Shown: positions 17,176-26,524, counted from the first letter of the stretch. The stretch is 34,947 nt of DNA from Bryobacterales bacterium (GCA_016789925.1 JAEUQD010000358.1:1-34947), one strand, 5' to 3'. A program made the numbers and translations. Notes: generated by a model from the sequence alone, not told the origin.

Positions 17176-19383
17176 TCAACGATACTGGCGCGCGATGCCG
17201 TATTTCCGCATGCGGGATTGAAGGGTCGTTCGTTTTAGGCCCAGACGAGCGGCCGCGCCGGTCGGGCCGCCGACCTGCCCCTTGGCTTCCTCCAGCGCTT
17301 TGATGATCCGCTCCCGCTCGGCGTGGTGGGACGTTCTTGAAACGCGACTGTGCAGCGAAGCCGGCGAAGACTTCTCCATTAGCTCGGGCATTGCGACATG
17401 GAGCGTGCTCCCGCCCGTCAGAATAACTGATCGCTCGATCAGGTTCTGCAGTTCGCGAATGTTGCCCGGCCAGTCGTACCGCGTCAGCGCCTCCAGCGCA
17501 GATGTCGGAATGGTGTCGATATTGCGGCCCAACCGGTGTGCGTATTTCTGAACGAAATAGCGCGTCAGCAAGGGAATGTCGTCGCGACGCTCCCGGAGTG
17601 GAGGCACATGCAAAGGGAAGACGTGCAGCCTGTAGTACAGGTCTGCGCGAAATCTAGCTTCATCGACCATCGCCTTGAGATCGCGATTGGTTGCGGCCAC
17701 GAACCGAACGTCCGTTCGGATGGTACGATTGCCGCCAACCCTCTCAAATTCCTGGTCCTGGATTGCGCGGAGCAGCTTCGGCTGGAGTTCGAGGGGCATC
17801 TCCCCGATCTCATCAAGGAAGAGCGTACCCTGGTGGGCCAGCTCGAATCGTCCAATCTTTTGCGCAAAGGCTCCGGTGAACGAGCCCTTCTCGTGTCCAA
17901 ATAGCTCGCTTTCCAGGAGGCTGGAGGGAATCGCGGCGCAGTTCACCTTGATGAAGCTGCCCTTCTTACGGCTGCTCAACTCATGGATTGCCCGGGCGAC
18001 GAGTTCCTTTCCCGTTCCGGTTTCCCCCAGTATGAGGACGGTTGAATCTGTCGGCGCAACGATCTGAACGCTCTTTAAGACAGATTGAAAGGCCGGTCCT
18101 TCACCGACCATGTTCCCAATGTTGTGGTCGAGGCGGATCTCATCTTCGAGGTAGAGCTTCTCCGTAGCGAGCCGCTCCTTCATTTCCGCCAGCTCGCCGT
18201 AGGTGAGTGAATTCTCGACCGCGATGGCGATCTGGCATGCGACTTGCGCAAGAAACTGGACGTCGGCGGCAGGCCATGGGTCATCGGTGGTGCGAACGAG
18301 CGCCAACGTCCCCAGGGCGCGTTCTCGAGAGATCAAAGGGACCGAGCAAATGGATTTGCATCCCAGCGTCACAAAGCGCCGAAAAACCGGGGACGGATAG
18401 CGGTCCATATCGGAGTCGTAAGCGACGACCGGCTTCCCGGTGGCGAGCACCTCGCCCGCGGGCGTATCCTCAGGATCAAAGGGGACCTTGAATTCTTCAA
18501 AGAGCTGGGAACACGTGGAATGCAGCGCGTAGGGATCCTGGTTGCCGGTCTTTTCGTTGCACAACGTCAGCAAGGCGTAATCATGGCGGATCACCCTCGA
18601 GAGTTGGTCTGAGATCGCAGAGAACAACTCGTCGGGCACCAACTTCGACACAAGTGCGTTGGAGATGTCGAACACCGTTCGCAAGCGGTCCCGCTCTCGC
18701 ACGACCGTCTGCTTAGCAAGGAAGGCCTCGACGGCGACTGCAAACTCACTTGCGACGCGCTCCAAGAAGGCGATTTCGGCCGGGCTGGGATCGAGTGGCG
18801 TCACGGAACTGAACCCGAACGCGCCCAGACGGCTCTCGCCGGCGGTCAGGGGAACAAGAATGAGGGTGTTAATCCCGAACTCCCGGCGAGCGCGGACGAC
18901 GAACTGCGGCCACCGGGTTTCAGAGTCAAGGCGCAAGATGATTAGCGGCTCCTGGTTCTGCCATACCCAGCCCGCCGGATCCTCGTCGACCGGCATCCGA
19001 AGACTAGCGATAGCGGGGTTTCCAGGTGCATTCAAGATGTGCCCACGCATGACGTTCTCAGTCGGATCGTGAAGAATCAGCCCGAGATGGTCAAAACTGA
19101 CAACTCGGCCAAGAGACTCGGCTACGCCGGTGAGCAGGGCGTCGAGGTCGGTTCGGCCTGCGATTGATCGCGAGAGCGCCAGAACAGCCCCATAGATTTC
19201 GCCAGAGGATGCTCCCACAGCCTCGATCATGACGAACTCCGGCTCCTGATGACGGCATACGCGCCAGGAGGCCATGCTCCGTGAAATACCTTGCACCAGT
19301 GTTTCTTCAGCGTAGACCAGAATGACCTGTTCACAAATTCCCTCTCTTCCGCCTGGCGTTATGCTGGCAAACGCAGTGCCCAT
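17176..19383 (-). CDS. sigma-54-dependent activator, GAF-GAF-AAA+-Fis HTH (FhlA-like)
   Basis: 735 residues from the ATG at 19383 (a further-upstream start at 19575 would overlap the STAS gene). Two GAF-type sensor regions (about 60-210 and 230-395), an AAA+ domain (about 425-655) with Walker A GETGTGKE, the sigma-54 contact loop as GSFTGA, Walker B GTLFLDEIGEMPL, an arginine-finger region FRADLYYRLHVFPL, and WPGNIRELQN. The C-terminus carries a Fis-type helix-turn-helix (GAAARLGLKRTTLQSRMRKYGI). It should remodel sigma-54 RNA polymerase in response to a small ligand or redox signal sensed by GAF. It follows the STAS gene on the same strand and diverges from the RND operon, its best candidate target. 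Confidence 0.95.
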   Translation of the reverse strand: MGTAFASITPGGREGICEQVILVYAEETLVQGISRSMASWRVCRHQEPEFVMIEAVGASSGEIYGAVLALSRSIAGRTDLDALLTGVAESLGRVVSFDHLGLILHDPTENVMRGHILNAPGNPAIASLRMPVDEDPAGWVWQNQEPLIILRLDSETRWPQFVVRARREFGINTLILVPLTAGESRLGAFGFSSVTPLDPSPAEIAFLERVASEFAVAVEAFLAKQTVVRERDRLRTVFDISNALVSKLVPDELFSAISDQLSRVIRHDYALLTLCNEKTGNQDPYALHSTCSQLFEEFKVPFDPEDTPAGEVLATGKPVVAYDSDMDRYPSPVFRRFVTLGCKSICSVPLISRERALGTLALVRTTDDPWPAADVQFLAQVACQIAIAVENSLTYGELAEMKERLATEKLYLEDEIRLDHNIGNMVGEGPAFQSVLKSVQIVAPTDSTVLILGETGTGKELVARAIHELSSRKKGSFIKVNCAAIPSSLLESELFGHEKGSFTGAFAQKIGRFELAHQGTLFLDEIGEMPLELQPKLLRAIQDQEFERVGGNRTIRTDVRFVAATNRDLKAMVDEARFRADLYYRLHVFPLHVPPLRERRDDIPLLTRYFVQKYAHRLGRNIDTIPTSALEALTRYDWPGNIRELQNLIERSVILTGGSTLHVAMPELMEKSSPASLHSRVSRTSHHAERERIIKALEEAKGQVGGPTGAAARLGLKRTTLQSRMRKYGIARQYR

Positions 19384-19401
19384 TCCACACCCCTGTGGAA
19401 T
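19382..19401. promoter_or_regulatory. inverted repeat overlapping the activator start codon
   Basis: ATTCCACA (19382-19389) and TGTGGAAT (19394-19401) form perfect 8-bp arms around CCCC. The structure covers the start codon and the ribosome-binding region of the sigma-54 activator, so it could limit its translation. Confidence 0.45.
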
Positions 19402-19428
19402 CAAGGAGTTGCAGGATCGCCTCTTCGG

Positions 19429-19450
19429 CACTTCGTCATGTGACGAAGTG
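19429..19450. promoter_or_regulatory. 22-bp palindrome (10-bp arms) upstream of the activator
   Basis: CACTTCGTCA and TGACGAAGTG are perfect arms around a TG centre. It lies in the 109-bp gap between the STAS stop and the activator start, 46 bp before the latter. No T-run follows on the minus strand, so an operator (perhaps autoregulatory) is more likely than a terminator. Confidence 0.5.
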
Positions 19451-19492
19451 AAGTGCCGACACAGAAATGAACGGTACCGGACCTGCGCGAAC

Positions 19493-19816
19493 TCAGGAGC
19501 GTTTTCTGGTGCGGGCGGCGCCGAGGTTTCGCCCGATGGAAAGGTGCGGTCCTTCCCGGCCGATCTCCTCGACAATATAAGAACTGTAGACTCCGGAGGC
19601 GCTCAATTGAACGCCCCTCCCAGCCAGACGAGACAGGAGCGAGCGACCCTGTTCGTCAATATGGGAAACGTCGCGCAAAAAGAGATGAACCGGTCTCCCC
19701 TGAGCCATCGCCTGATGGCTGCACGTCTCGACCGCGTCAACGCAGTCGTCCACAAGATGGCCATCCACGGTGATCCTAATCGCGTTAGGTTCGTCAGCCG
19801 TCAATATCCGAATCAT
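19493..19816 (-). CDS. STAS-domain protein (anti-sigma-antagonist-like)
   Basis: 107 residues from the ATG at 19816, preceded by AGAGGA; the frame is open to 19882 but that part lacks family character. The chain fits one STAS domain: AIRITVDGHLVDD, then VHLFLRDVSHIDEQGRSLL and LSRLAGRGVQLSASG. In SpoIIAA/RsbV the loop reads D-S-(S/T)-G with a phosphorylatable Ser; here it is D-E-Q-G, so the usual switch residue is missing and an acidic one takes its place. No anti-sigma kinase gene is nearby. It precedes the sigma-54 activator on the same strand by 109 bp and diverges from the efflux operon. Confidence 0.75.
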   Translation of the reverse strand: MIRILTADEPNAIRITVDGHLVDDCVDAVETCSHQAMAQGRPVHLFLRDVSHIDEQGRSLLSRLAGRGVQLSASGVYSSYIVEEIGREGPHLSIGRNLGAARTRKRS

Positions 19817-20135
19817 TTCAGATCCTCTCACTCTGAAACGATGCACATGCAACTCCAACGCTGAGAGACGCTTCTTAAGCACTTACAGCCACTGGTGACG
19901 CCGACTCTCGGCAAACGCTATGGCAGGCGCCGATTCGTCCCGGATGCACGCCGCCTGAACAGCTCCCCGTGGTCCGGTGAAAGCGAATTTCGGCGGTTCG
20001 GCACCTGGGATCGGCAGGCGCCGAATGTGCCGAGGCTTCTTCCTGCCGCTGCGGCGACAAGTGCTTGATTCCGTGTGGCCCGGCAAACGGCATGCTGGGT
20101 GCACCTCGTCGCAGCGCGCCATGAAGGTAACACCA
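19817..20135. promoter_or_regulatory. divergent promoter region of STAS/activator and RND efflux operon
   Basis: 319 bp between the divergent starts at 19816 and 20136. It should hold promoters for both directions. I found no -24/-12 sigma-54 promoter with correct spacing; the nearest candidate near 20076 (TGGCCC...GC) is off by one base. Confidence 0.5.
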
Positions 20136-21500
20136 ATGAGTAGAAAGCCGCAACGATACAGTCGAACTATCCGATGCACCTTGCTCCTGGGATCGCTCGC
20201 GCTGGCCGCGCCAGCACAGGAGTCGACATCTTCCCCGGAAATACTCACGGTCGATCAGGCAGTCCGCCACGCACTTGAGAAGAATCCTTCGCTGCGGACG
20301 GCGGAACTCGACGTTGAAAAAGCCGGGGACGATCTGTCCGCATTTCGCACTCGCCGGCTTCCTTCGATGAAGTGGAGTGTGCTCGGCGGGCAACTGCTCA
20401 CAAAACCAACGGTTAACTTCGACCGCGGCGTCTTCGGCACATATCCCGGTGTCGGTCCCATCCCGGGAGAGGACACCAAAGTAAACATCCCTCGTAAGCC
20501 CACTGCATTCGTGTTTGGCCAGATCCTTCAGCCGCTAAGCCAGCAATACCGGCTCGGCCTTGGAGTAAAGATGCTCGATCTGGGACGGCAGTTCGAAGCG
20601 GCCAAGCTGGCTGAACGCCGCGCCGCCGTCGCGGAGCAGGTACGCAAAACCTACTACCGGTTGATCGAGACACAGAGCGCACTCGAGAGCGTGGAGAAGT
20701 CGCTTCCACTTTACCGGGAAACGGTACGACTCGCCACGGTTGGACTCAAGTTGGAGACCGTTCTGCCAAGCCAACGGTTGAAAGCGGAGGCAGAAAACGC
20801 AAAGGTGGAACTCGAAGCGCTCAAGCTGCGCAATCCCATGGCTACGCAGATGGAGGCGCTCAATGAGCTCATGGGACGGCCCGTGAATACGCCGCTCCAG
20901 ACGGTAGGCGTTGAGCAGATCGCCGATGAAAGGATCGAGCCCGATGAAGCTATTCAGAAGGCCCTGGCCCAACGTCCGGAGGTGCGGCAGGCGAGCCTCC
21001 GAATCCAGCAAGCCGATCTGGATGTGCGGGTCAAGAAGTCCGAATACATCCCTGATATCAGCCTTGCGCTGACTTACGGCTCGGCCTTCAACTTTCAAAA
21101 CGCTCTGCCGCAGAACGTGGCAACTGCTGGCATGTACCTCGAATGGGAAGTGTTCGACTGGGGCCGGAAGAAGCAAGAGATGAGCGCCAAGCGTCGAATT
21201 GCCTCGCAGGCGCGGGTTGCCGAGGAAGCTCTCGACCGGCGGATCCGAGTTGAGGTCGGACAGGCAATCCGGCAGATGACCGAGGCCGCTCAACGGGTGA
21301 GAGTCAGTACGTTGACGCAGCGGGCCGCCCGCGAGGGACTGCGCGAACAGCAGTCAGCCTTCGGCCGTGAGGCTGTGCTCTTGAAGGACGTTCTGCAGGC
21401 ACAAACAGTTCTGGCGGCAGCGGACGACGAACACCGTCGCGCGCTGGCCGCTTATTGGTCCGCTAGGGCCGAATTGAAGCGAGTTTTGGGGGAACAATGA
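20136..21500 (+). CDS. TolC-family outer-membrane efflux channel
   Basis: 454 residues from the ATG at 20136 (AAGGT upstream); another in-frame ATG is at 20121. A signal peptide (CTLLLGSLALAAPAQ) is followed by EILTVDQAVRHALEKNPSL, the standard TolC N-terminal pattern, and long amphipathic helices rich in Ala, Glu and Arg. Two OEP-like repeats are apparent (one beginning near ALEKNPSLRTAELDV, the other near ALAQRPEVRQASLRI). As a trimer it would form the outer-membrane duct of the tripartite pump encoded by the next two genes. The stop overlaps the next start in ATGA. Confidence 0.92.
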   Translation: MSRKPQRYSRTIRCTLLLGSLALAAPAQESTSSPEILTVDQAVRHALEKNPSLRTAELDVEKAGDDLSAFRTRRLPSMKWSVLGGQLLTKPTVNFDRGVFGTYPGVGPIPGEDTKVNIPRKPTAFVFGQILQPLSQQYRLGLGVKMLDLGRQFEAAKLAERRAAVAEQVRKTYYRLIETQSALESVEKSLPLYRETVRLATVGLKLETVLPSQRLKAEAENAKVELEALKLRNPMATQMEALNELMGRPVNTPLQTVGVEQIADERIEPDEAIQKALAQRPEVRQASLRIQQADLDVRVKKSEYIPDISLALTYGSAFNFQNALPQNVATAGMYLEWEVFDWGRKKQEMSAKRRIASQARVAEEALDRRIRVEVGQAIRQMTEAAQRVRVSTLTQRAAREGLREQQSAFGREAVLLKDVLQAQTVLAAADDEHRRALAAYWSARAELKRVLGEQ

Positions 21501-22699
21501 AAACATACACACATTTTTACGCCGCGATCCTGGCCGGGGGGGTGCTCGTCCTTAGCGGGTGCACGGACGGAAGATCAGACGTGCAAGCCGCGGTGGCCAT
21601 ACCTGTGCAGACGGCCGTGGTCGAAGAAATAACGGTGGACACGGCCACTCACTACTCGGCGACGATTGAACCGGACACCACCGTGGAGATGGCGTTCAAA
21701 GTGGATGGCTATGTGGACGCGCTCCTCAAGGTTGGCGGCCGCAGTGTGCAGGTAGGCGACTTTGTTGCGAAAGGGGCCGTGCTTGCGCGCGTCCGCCAGA
21801 GCGACTACCGGGCCGGCCTCGATGCATCGCGCGCGCAAGCACTGCAAGCCGATGAAGGGCTCAAGGTGGCCACGTGGCAGTTGTCGCAAGTGGAGGCGAT
21901 CTACACGAAGGCTTCGCTCGACGCTGAGCGGGCAACGGCTCTCTACCAGGAGAAAGCTCTCACCAAACCGGACTTAGACGCCGCACGGGCGCAACTGGAT
22001 TCCACCCGCGCCCAGGTGGAGGCCGCTCGGAAGAACGTGGAAGTGCAGCGCAATCTGTTGGAGAGCGCCAAAGCACGGGAGCGATCATCCACCATCACGT
22101 TCGACGACACCGCGTTGGTGGCGCCCATGTCGGCGATCGTACTGGAGAAGCGGGTCGAGCAGGGCACTCTAGTCGGCCGTGGTTCGCCTGTCTTCCGGCT
22201 AGGCGACGTCAACACGGTCCGTATGGCATTCGGCGTTCCGGACACGCTTGTATCCAGAATGGCGCTAGGCGCTATCCTCACGGTCCACGTAGACGCGTTT
22301 CCGGAAAACTCGTTTCAGGGCCGTATCCGGGAGATCGGTGCGGCAGCGGATCCGGCGACGCGCCTGTATCGAGTGGAGGTGGCGATTCCGAACGTAAGGC
22401 AGCAACTAAAAACCGGCATGATGGGCAAGGTCGCGGTTCCGGGAACTCAGGCGGCCTCGCTGCTGCCCGCGGTTCCGGCTACCGCACTGCTGCGGTCACC
22501 TTCGGATCCCAATGCCGCCTCTGTTTTCGTTGTCGAGGGCGGATCGGCAAAGACGCTGGCACGCCTTCGGACCATCCGTCTCGGACAGTTCGCCGGTTCC
22601 CGCGTCACTGTGCTCGCCGGCCTGAAGAAAGGGGAGCCAGTCGTGACGGGCGGGAAGCAGAACCTTGTAGATGGCGCTCTGATCCGCATCGCGGAATGA
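21497..22699 (+). CDS. RND efflux periplasmic adaptor (membrane fusion protein), lipoprotein
   Basis: 400 residues. A type II signal with lipobox LSGC gives lipidation at Cys22. The barrel-sandwich hybrid (lipoyl-like) halves are visible at VEMAFKVDGYVDALLKVGGR with VGDFVAKGAVLARV, and later TALVAPMSAIVLEKRVEQGT-like sequence; between them lies an alpha-helical hairpin rich in Ala and Gln. A beta-barrel domain (VRMAFGVPDTLVSRM) and a membrane-proximal domain follow. It bridges the TolC-type channel and the RND pump. Translation is probably coupled to the channel gene by the 4-bp ATGA overlap; the pump gene begins 10 bp after it. Confidence 0.93.
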   Translation: MKTYTHFYAAILAGGVLVLSGCTDGRSDVQAAVAIPVQTAVVEEITVDTATHYSATIEPDTTVEMAFKVDGYVDALLKVGGRSVQVGDFVAKGAVLARVRQSDYRAGLDASRAQALQADEGLKVATWQLSQVEAIYTKASLDAERATALYQEKALTKPDLDAARAQLDSTRAQVEAARKNVEVQRNLLESAKARERSSTITFDDTALVAPMSAIVLEKRVEQGTLVGRGSPVFRLGDVNTVRMAFGVPDTLVSRMALGAILTVHVDAFPENSFQGRIREIGAAADPATRLYRVEVAIPNVRQQLKTGMMGKVAVPGTQAASLLPAVPATALLRSPSDPNAASVFVVEGGSAKTLARLRTIRLGQFAGSRVTVLAGLKKGEPVVTGGKQNLVDGALIRIAE

Positions 22700-22709
22700 A
22701 AGAACACAC

Positions 22710-25700
22710 ATGGCACACATAACAGATCAGGAATTGATTGCACGCAGCCGGTCGAGCGCGCGCTACGTCATCAACCATCCGCAAGTCGCTTTTGTCGGCC
22801 TGGCAGCGGTTGTTGCGTGGGGTATATTCGGCTACCTGAAGATGCCACAGCGCAAGGACCCAGACATTCAGGTCCGGCAATGCATGATCGTGACCCCGTG
22901 GCCGGGAGTCCAGGCGGCACGGGTCGAGCAGTTGATCACCAGGAAAATCGAACGCCAGGTTGGGCTGAATGCCCGTATCGATGAGATCAAGTCGATTTCA
23001 CGAAACGGCCTCTCTGTTGTGTTCGGAGAGGTACAGGAGAAGGGCAACTTCGACGTGCTGAAGGAGTTCGATGACTTGAAGGGCAAACTGGATGGGATTC
23101 GGGACTTGCCAGACGGATCCGGTCCGATCTACTTCGTCAAGGATTTTGGCGATACGGCGGCGCTCATGCTGACGGTGGCGTCGCCACGAGTTGGCGCAGA
23201 CGAGATCACGTGGCGTGCGGCTGAGATTCGCAAGGCGATTGAGGATGCCCGGCGCGGGTTGCCAGGTGGCCGAGCGGCAGTTGTGCTGGCCCATCCGGCC
23301 GGCATGGATCCCGAATTACTCCGAAGACTGGCGGAGTTGCTGCGCCTGTCCTGGGTGAGTCGCAAGATCGGGGAACGAATACAGATTCTTCAGGGTTCGG
23401 GCTTTATCGCGCTGGATCTCGCCACTACCCGTTCCGAAGAAGATCTGCGCAACGAACTGCTGCATTTTGCGGAGGAGAACATAAGAAGCGACCAGGTCCA
23501 TCCTGACTTGTGGGTCCCCATCATCGTGCGCGACCCCGCGGACACGGCGCGGCTGCTGGCTTCCGTGGCCGGCGACAAATACAGCTACCGGGAGATGGAT
23601 AATTTCACCGACGTCATCGAACGACAGTTAAAGCTCATTCCTTTAGTGAGCAAGGTGGAACGCGCGGGCGTACTGGATGAGCGTGTGTATCTCACGTATT
23701 CCCAGAACCGTCTCGCCGCCTATGGACTCTCCCCCGTCGCCTTCCTGCAGGCGCTGCGACAGCGAAACGTCACGGCCGCGGGCGGCGAAGTTAACGCCGG
23801 AGGAAGGAACATCGCGATTATCCCCGCGGGCGAGTTTCGCTCCGCTGACGAAATCGGAAGTGTCGCCGTCGGAACGGCGCCCGGGGGCGCTCCGATCTAT
23901 CTCCGCGATGTCGCGGAAATACAACGCGAATATGAGAGCCCCGCGCAGTACTTGAACCACTATATACGTCGATCTGCCGGTGGAGACTGGGTGTCTACAC
24001 GCGCCATCACGCTGTCTGTTCAGATGCGCAAAGGCGAGCAGATCGGAGTGTTCGGCAAGCTGGTCGACGAACGAATGGAGCAAGTGAAACGGCTACTGCC
24101 CGCCGACCTGGTTTTGGCCAGAACGTCGGATCAGCCGCGGCAGGTGACGGAGAACATCGACCTTTTCATGATGAGCCTCTGGGAGGCGATTCTGCTCGTC
24201 GTCGTGGTCTCGTGGCTCGGGTTCTGGAGCTGGCGTTCCGCAATTCTCATGGCGCTAGCCATTCCAATTACGCTCGCGCTGACGTTTGGCATGATGTACG
24301 TCCTTGGAATCGATTTGCAGCAGGTTTCCATCGCCTCGTTAATCATCGCGCTCGGGCTTCTGGTGGACGTTCCGGTAGTTTCCGGCGACGCCATAGAGCG
24401 CTCGATGGGCAAAGGACACAAGAAACCTGTTGCCGCGTGGCTGGGACCGACGAAGTTGTTCACGACGATGATGTATGCAACGATCACAAACATCGTCGCT
24501 TATCTGCCGTTCCTGATGTTGACGGGAGACACCGGCAAATTCATGTATAGCTTGCCGATCGTGATCACGTGTTCCCTGATTGCGGCACAGATCGTGGCGA
24601 TGACGTTCGTACCCCTGATCAGCCGCTATCTGCTCAAGCCCAAAGCGGAGGTTCCCATTGAGCAGCAAAGAACGACGGGCTACGGCAAATGGTATTGGAA
24701 GATCGGCTCCTGGGCCATCGCTCATCGAAAACTCTGTGCCCTTGGATCGCTCAGCGTACTGGTCGTCGGGTTCCTGTTCTTGCAGCAATTGCCGCAGCAG
24801 TTCTTTCCGAAGGATCTGCAATACCTGTCGTACGTGGACGTCTGGCTGCCCGAGGATGCTCCTTTGGAGGCGACGGCGCAGGCCAGCCGAAAGGCGGAGC
24901 GCATTATCCGGGAGGTAACGGAAGAATACGGCCGCGAGCACAAGAAGCCGGACGGCGTCCTTAAGTCTCTCACTACGTTCGTGGGCGGAGGTGGGCCCCG
25001 GTTCTGGCTTTCAGCGACTCCGGAAGCCCGGCAGGCGAATTATGCACAAATCGTGGTCGAAGTCGCCGACAAGCACGACACGAACCACCTGGTAGGCCCA
25101 TGGCAATCCGCGCTTTCGGCCGGCGTTCCTGAGGCACGCCTCGACGTGCGCCAACTGGAGACCGGTAAGCCCATCGGAATACCGGTTCAAATCCGCCTGA
25201 TGGGCGACGACATTCCTACGCTGCGGGCGGAAGCCGAACGTTTGAAGGCGGTCTTCCGGGAAGTTCCGTTCGCGTTGCGCATCCGTGACGACTGGGGTGT
25301 CGACAGTTTGCAGACGGTCTTCACGCTGGATCAGGACCGCGCCGCCGCGGCCGGAGTCACGGCACAAGACCTGGAGGCAAGCACCGCTGTCGCCGTTGAC
25401 GGATTCCCGGTAACGACATACCGGGAGGGGGACAAGCAACTGCCCGTGGTGGCTCGCATGCGGATGGATGAACGGAATGTGCTGTCGCGGCTCGACGATC
25501 TATACGTTTACTCGTCGCAGGATGCGCGACGCGTGCCGCTCAGACAGGTAGCTACTGTTGAGCACAAGTTCGAACCGGCCCGGCTCCGCCGTTTCAACCA
25601 GTTCCTGACGGTGACGGTGTCGTGCTTTCCGGCGCCGGGGCGGCTCCCTTCGGAGGTCCTGGTCGCCGCCTCCGCTGGACTTGAGGAATTCACGCGCACC

Positions 25701-26309
25701 CTGGCGCCGGGAGTGAGGATGGAGATTGCAGGAGAGCACAAGGAGCAGGTGAACGGATTTGAGGAACTGACGGCGGTGCTCGCAATATCCATCCTGCTGA
25801 TATACGTAGCTTTGGTGGTGCAGTTCAAGAGCGCCATCAAGCCGGTCCTGGTCTTCGCTGCCATCCCTTACGGCATGACGGGCGCGGTTGCTTCCTTGTG
25901 GCTGATGGGCGCGCCGTTCGGATTCATGGCCTTTCTTGGAGTTGTCTCGCTGGTTGGCGTTATTGTCAGTCACATCATTGTGCTGTTTGACTTCATCGAA
26001 GAGCGACGGGAGCACGGGGCGCCGCTCGAGCAGGCACTGCTCGACGCGGGAATTCAGCGGCTGCGCCCGGTGATGATCACTGTTGCGGCTACCGTTCTGG
26101 CTCTCTTCCCGTTGGCGAGCCACGGCGGCCCCTTGTGGGAGCCGCTCTGCTACGCCCAGATTGGCGGGTTGAGTATTGCGACGTTCATCACGTTGGGGCT
26201 GGTACCTGTGTTGTACGCGATTGCCGTAAAGGACCTGCAATGGATCGCCTGGAGCAGTTCGGCTGATCATGCGGTCTCAGTGGGCCCCGAGATGGTGGCT
26301 GAGGTATGA
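22710..26309 (+). CDS. RND-family efflux pump permease (AcrB/D/F superfamily)
   Basis: 1199 residues, about 150 longer than typical AcrB-type pumps. The N-terminus (FVGLAAVVAWGIFGYLKMP, then DPDIQVRQCMIVTPWPG) is standard. The extra length lies in the first porter half (about residues 185-280, around RKIGERIQILQGSGFIALDL and HPDLWVPIIVRDP). Transmembrane helix 4 reads LGLLVDVPVVSGDAIER: Asp553 aligns with AcrB Asp407, but the next position, Asp408 in AcrB, is Val554. Helix 10-11 reads GVVSLVGVIVSHIIVLFDFIEE. Family-typical sequences often read LVDDPVV here, so proton coupling may be altered. Substrate unknown. Third gene of the efflux operon. Confidence 0.94.
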   Translation: MAHITDQELIARSRSSARYVINHPQVAFVGLAAVVAWGIFGYLKMPQRKDPDIQVRQCMIVTPWPGVQAARVEQLITRKIERQVGLNARIDEIKSISRNGLSVVFGEVQEKGNFDVLKEFDDLKGKLDGIRDLPDGSGPIYFVKDFGDTAALMLTVASPRVGADEITWRAAEIRKAIEDARRGLPGGRAAVVLAHPAGMDPELLRRLAELLRLSWVSRKIGERIQILQGSGFIALDLATTRSEEDLRNELLHFAEENIRSDQVHPDLWVPIIVRDPADTARLLASVAGDKYSYREMDNFTDVIERQLKLIPLVSKVERAGVLDERVYLTYSQNRLAAYGLSPVAFLQALRQRNVTAAGGEVNAGGRNIAIIPAGEFRSADEIGSVAVGTAPGGAPIYLRDVAEIQREYESPAQYLNHYIRRSAGGDWVSTRAITLSVQMRKGEQIGVFGKLVDERMEQVKRLLPADLVLARTSDQPRQVTENIDLFMMSLWEAILLVVVVSWLGFWSWRSAILMALAIPITLALTFGMMYVLGIDLQQVSIASLIIALGLLVDVPVVSGDAIERSMGKGHKKPVAAWLGPTKLFTTMMYATITNIVAYLPFLMLTGDTGKFMYSLPIVITCSLIAAQIVAMTFVPLISRYLLKPKAEVPIEQQRTTGYGKWYWKIGSWAIAHRKLCALGSLSVLVVGFLFLQQLPQQFFPKDLQYLSYVDVWLPEDAPLEATAQASRKAERIIREVTEEYGREHKKPDGVLKSLTTFVGGGGPRFWLSATPEARQANYAQIVVEVADKHDTNHLVGPWQSALSAGVPEARLDVRQLETGKPIGIPVQIRLMGDDIPTLRAEAERLKAVFREVPFALRIRDDWGVDSLQTVFTLDQDRAAAAGVTAQDLEASTAVAVDGFPVTTYREGDKQLPVVARMRMDERNVLSRLDDLYVYSSQDARRVPLRQVATVEHKFEPARLRRFNQFLTVTVSCFPAPGRLPSEVLVAASAGLEEFTRTLAPGVRMEIAGEHKEQVNGFEELTAVLAISILLIYVALVVQFKSAIKPVLVFAAIPYGMTGAVASLWLMGAPFGFMAFLGVVSLVGVIVSHIIVLFDFIEERREHGAPLEQALLDAGIQRLRPVMITVAATVLALFPLASHGGPLWEPLCYAQIGGLSIATFITLGLVPVLYAIAVKDLQWIAWSSSADHAVSVGPEMVAEV

Positions 26310-26524
26310 AGCGCGTGGAAGGCAAATGGCGAGGTCGTCTGCTGCCATCGGCACATGGCGAATACCTTCAGCAATCTTCGGACGTAACCGCTTCAAAAGT
26401 GTGCACTTACGGTGTAGCGCTTTTGGCTGCCGACATGCACTTTAAGCGGGTGCAATCGAGTGGTGGAAGCGCGACGGTCGGGTCCAATCGATGGCGCGCA
26501 GTCGGCCTACAGAGCGAGGAAATC

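Noticed and set aside
20076-20096. Possible -24/-12 sigma-54 promoter before the TolC gene
   Set aside because: GG and GC are 11 nt apart instead of 10 and the -12 box lacks TTGC; too weak to call.
26306-26524. Extension of the DksA-like gene to an ATGA overlap with the RND stop
   Set aside because: The 73 extra residues have no family resemblance; the ATG at 26525 has GAGGA upstream and gives the normal length.
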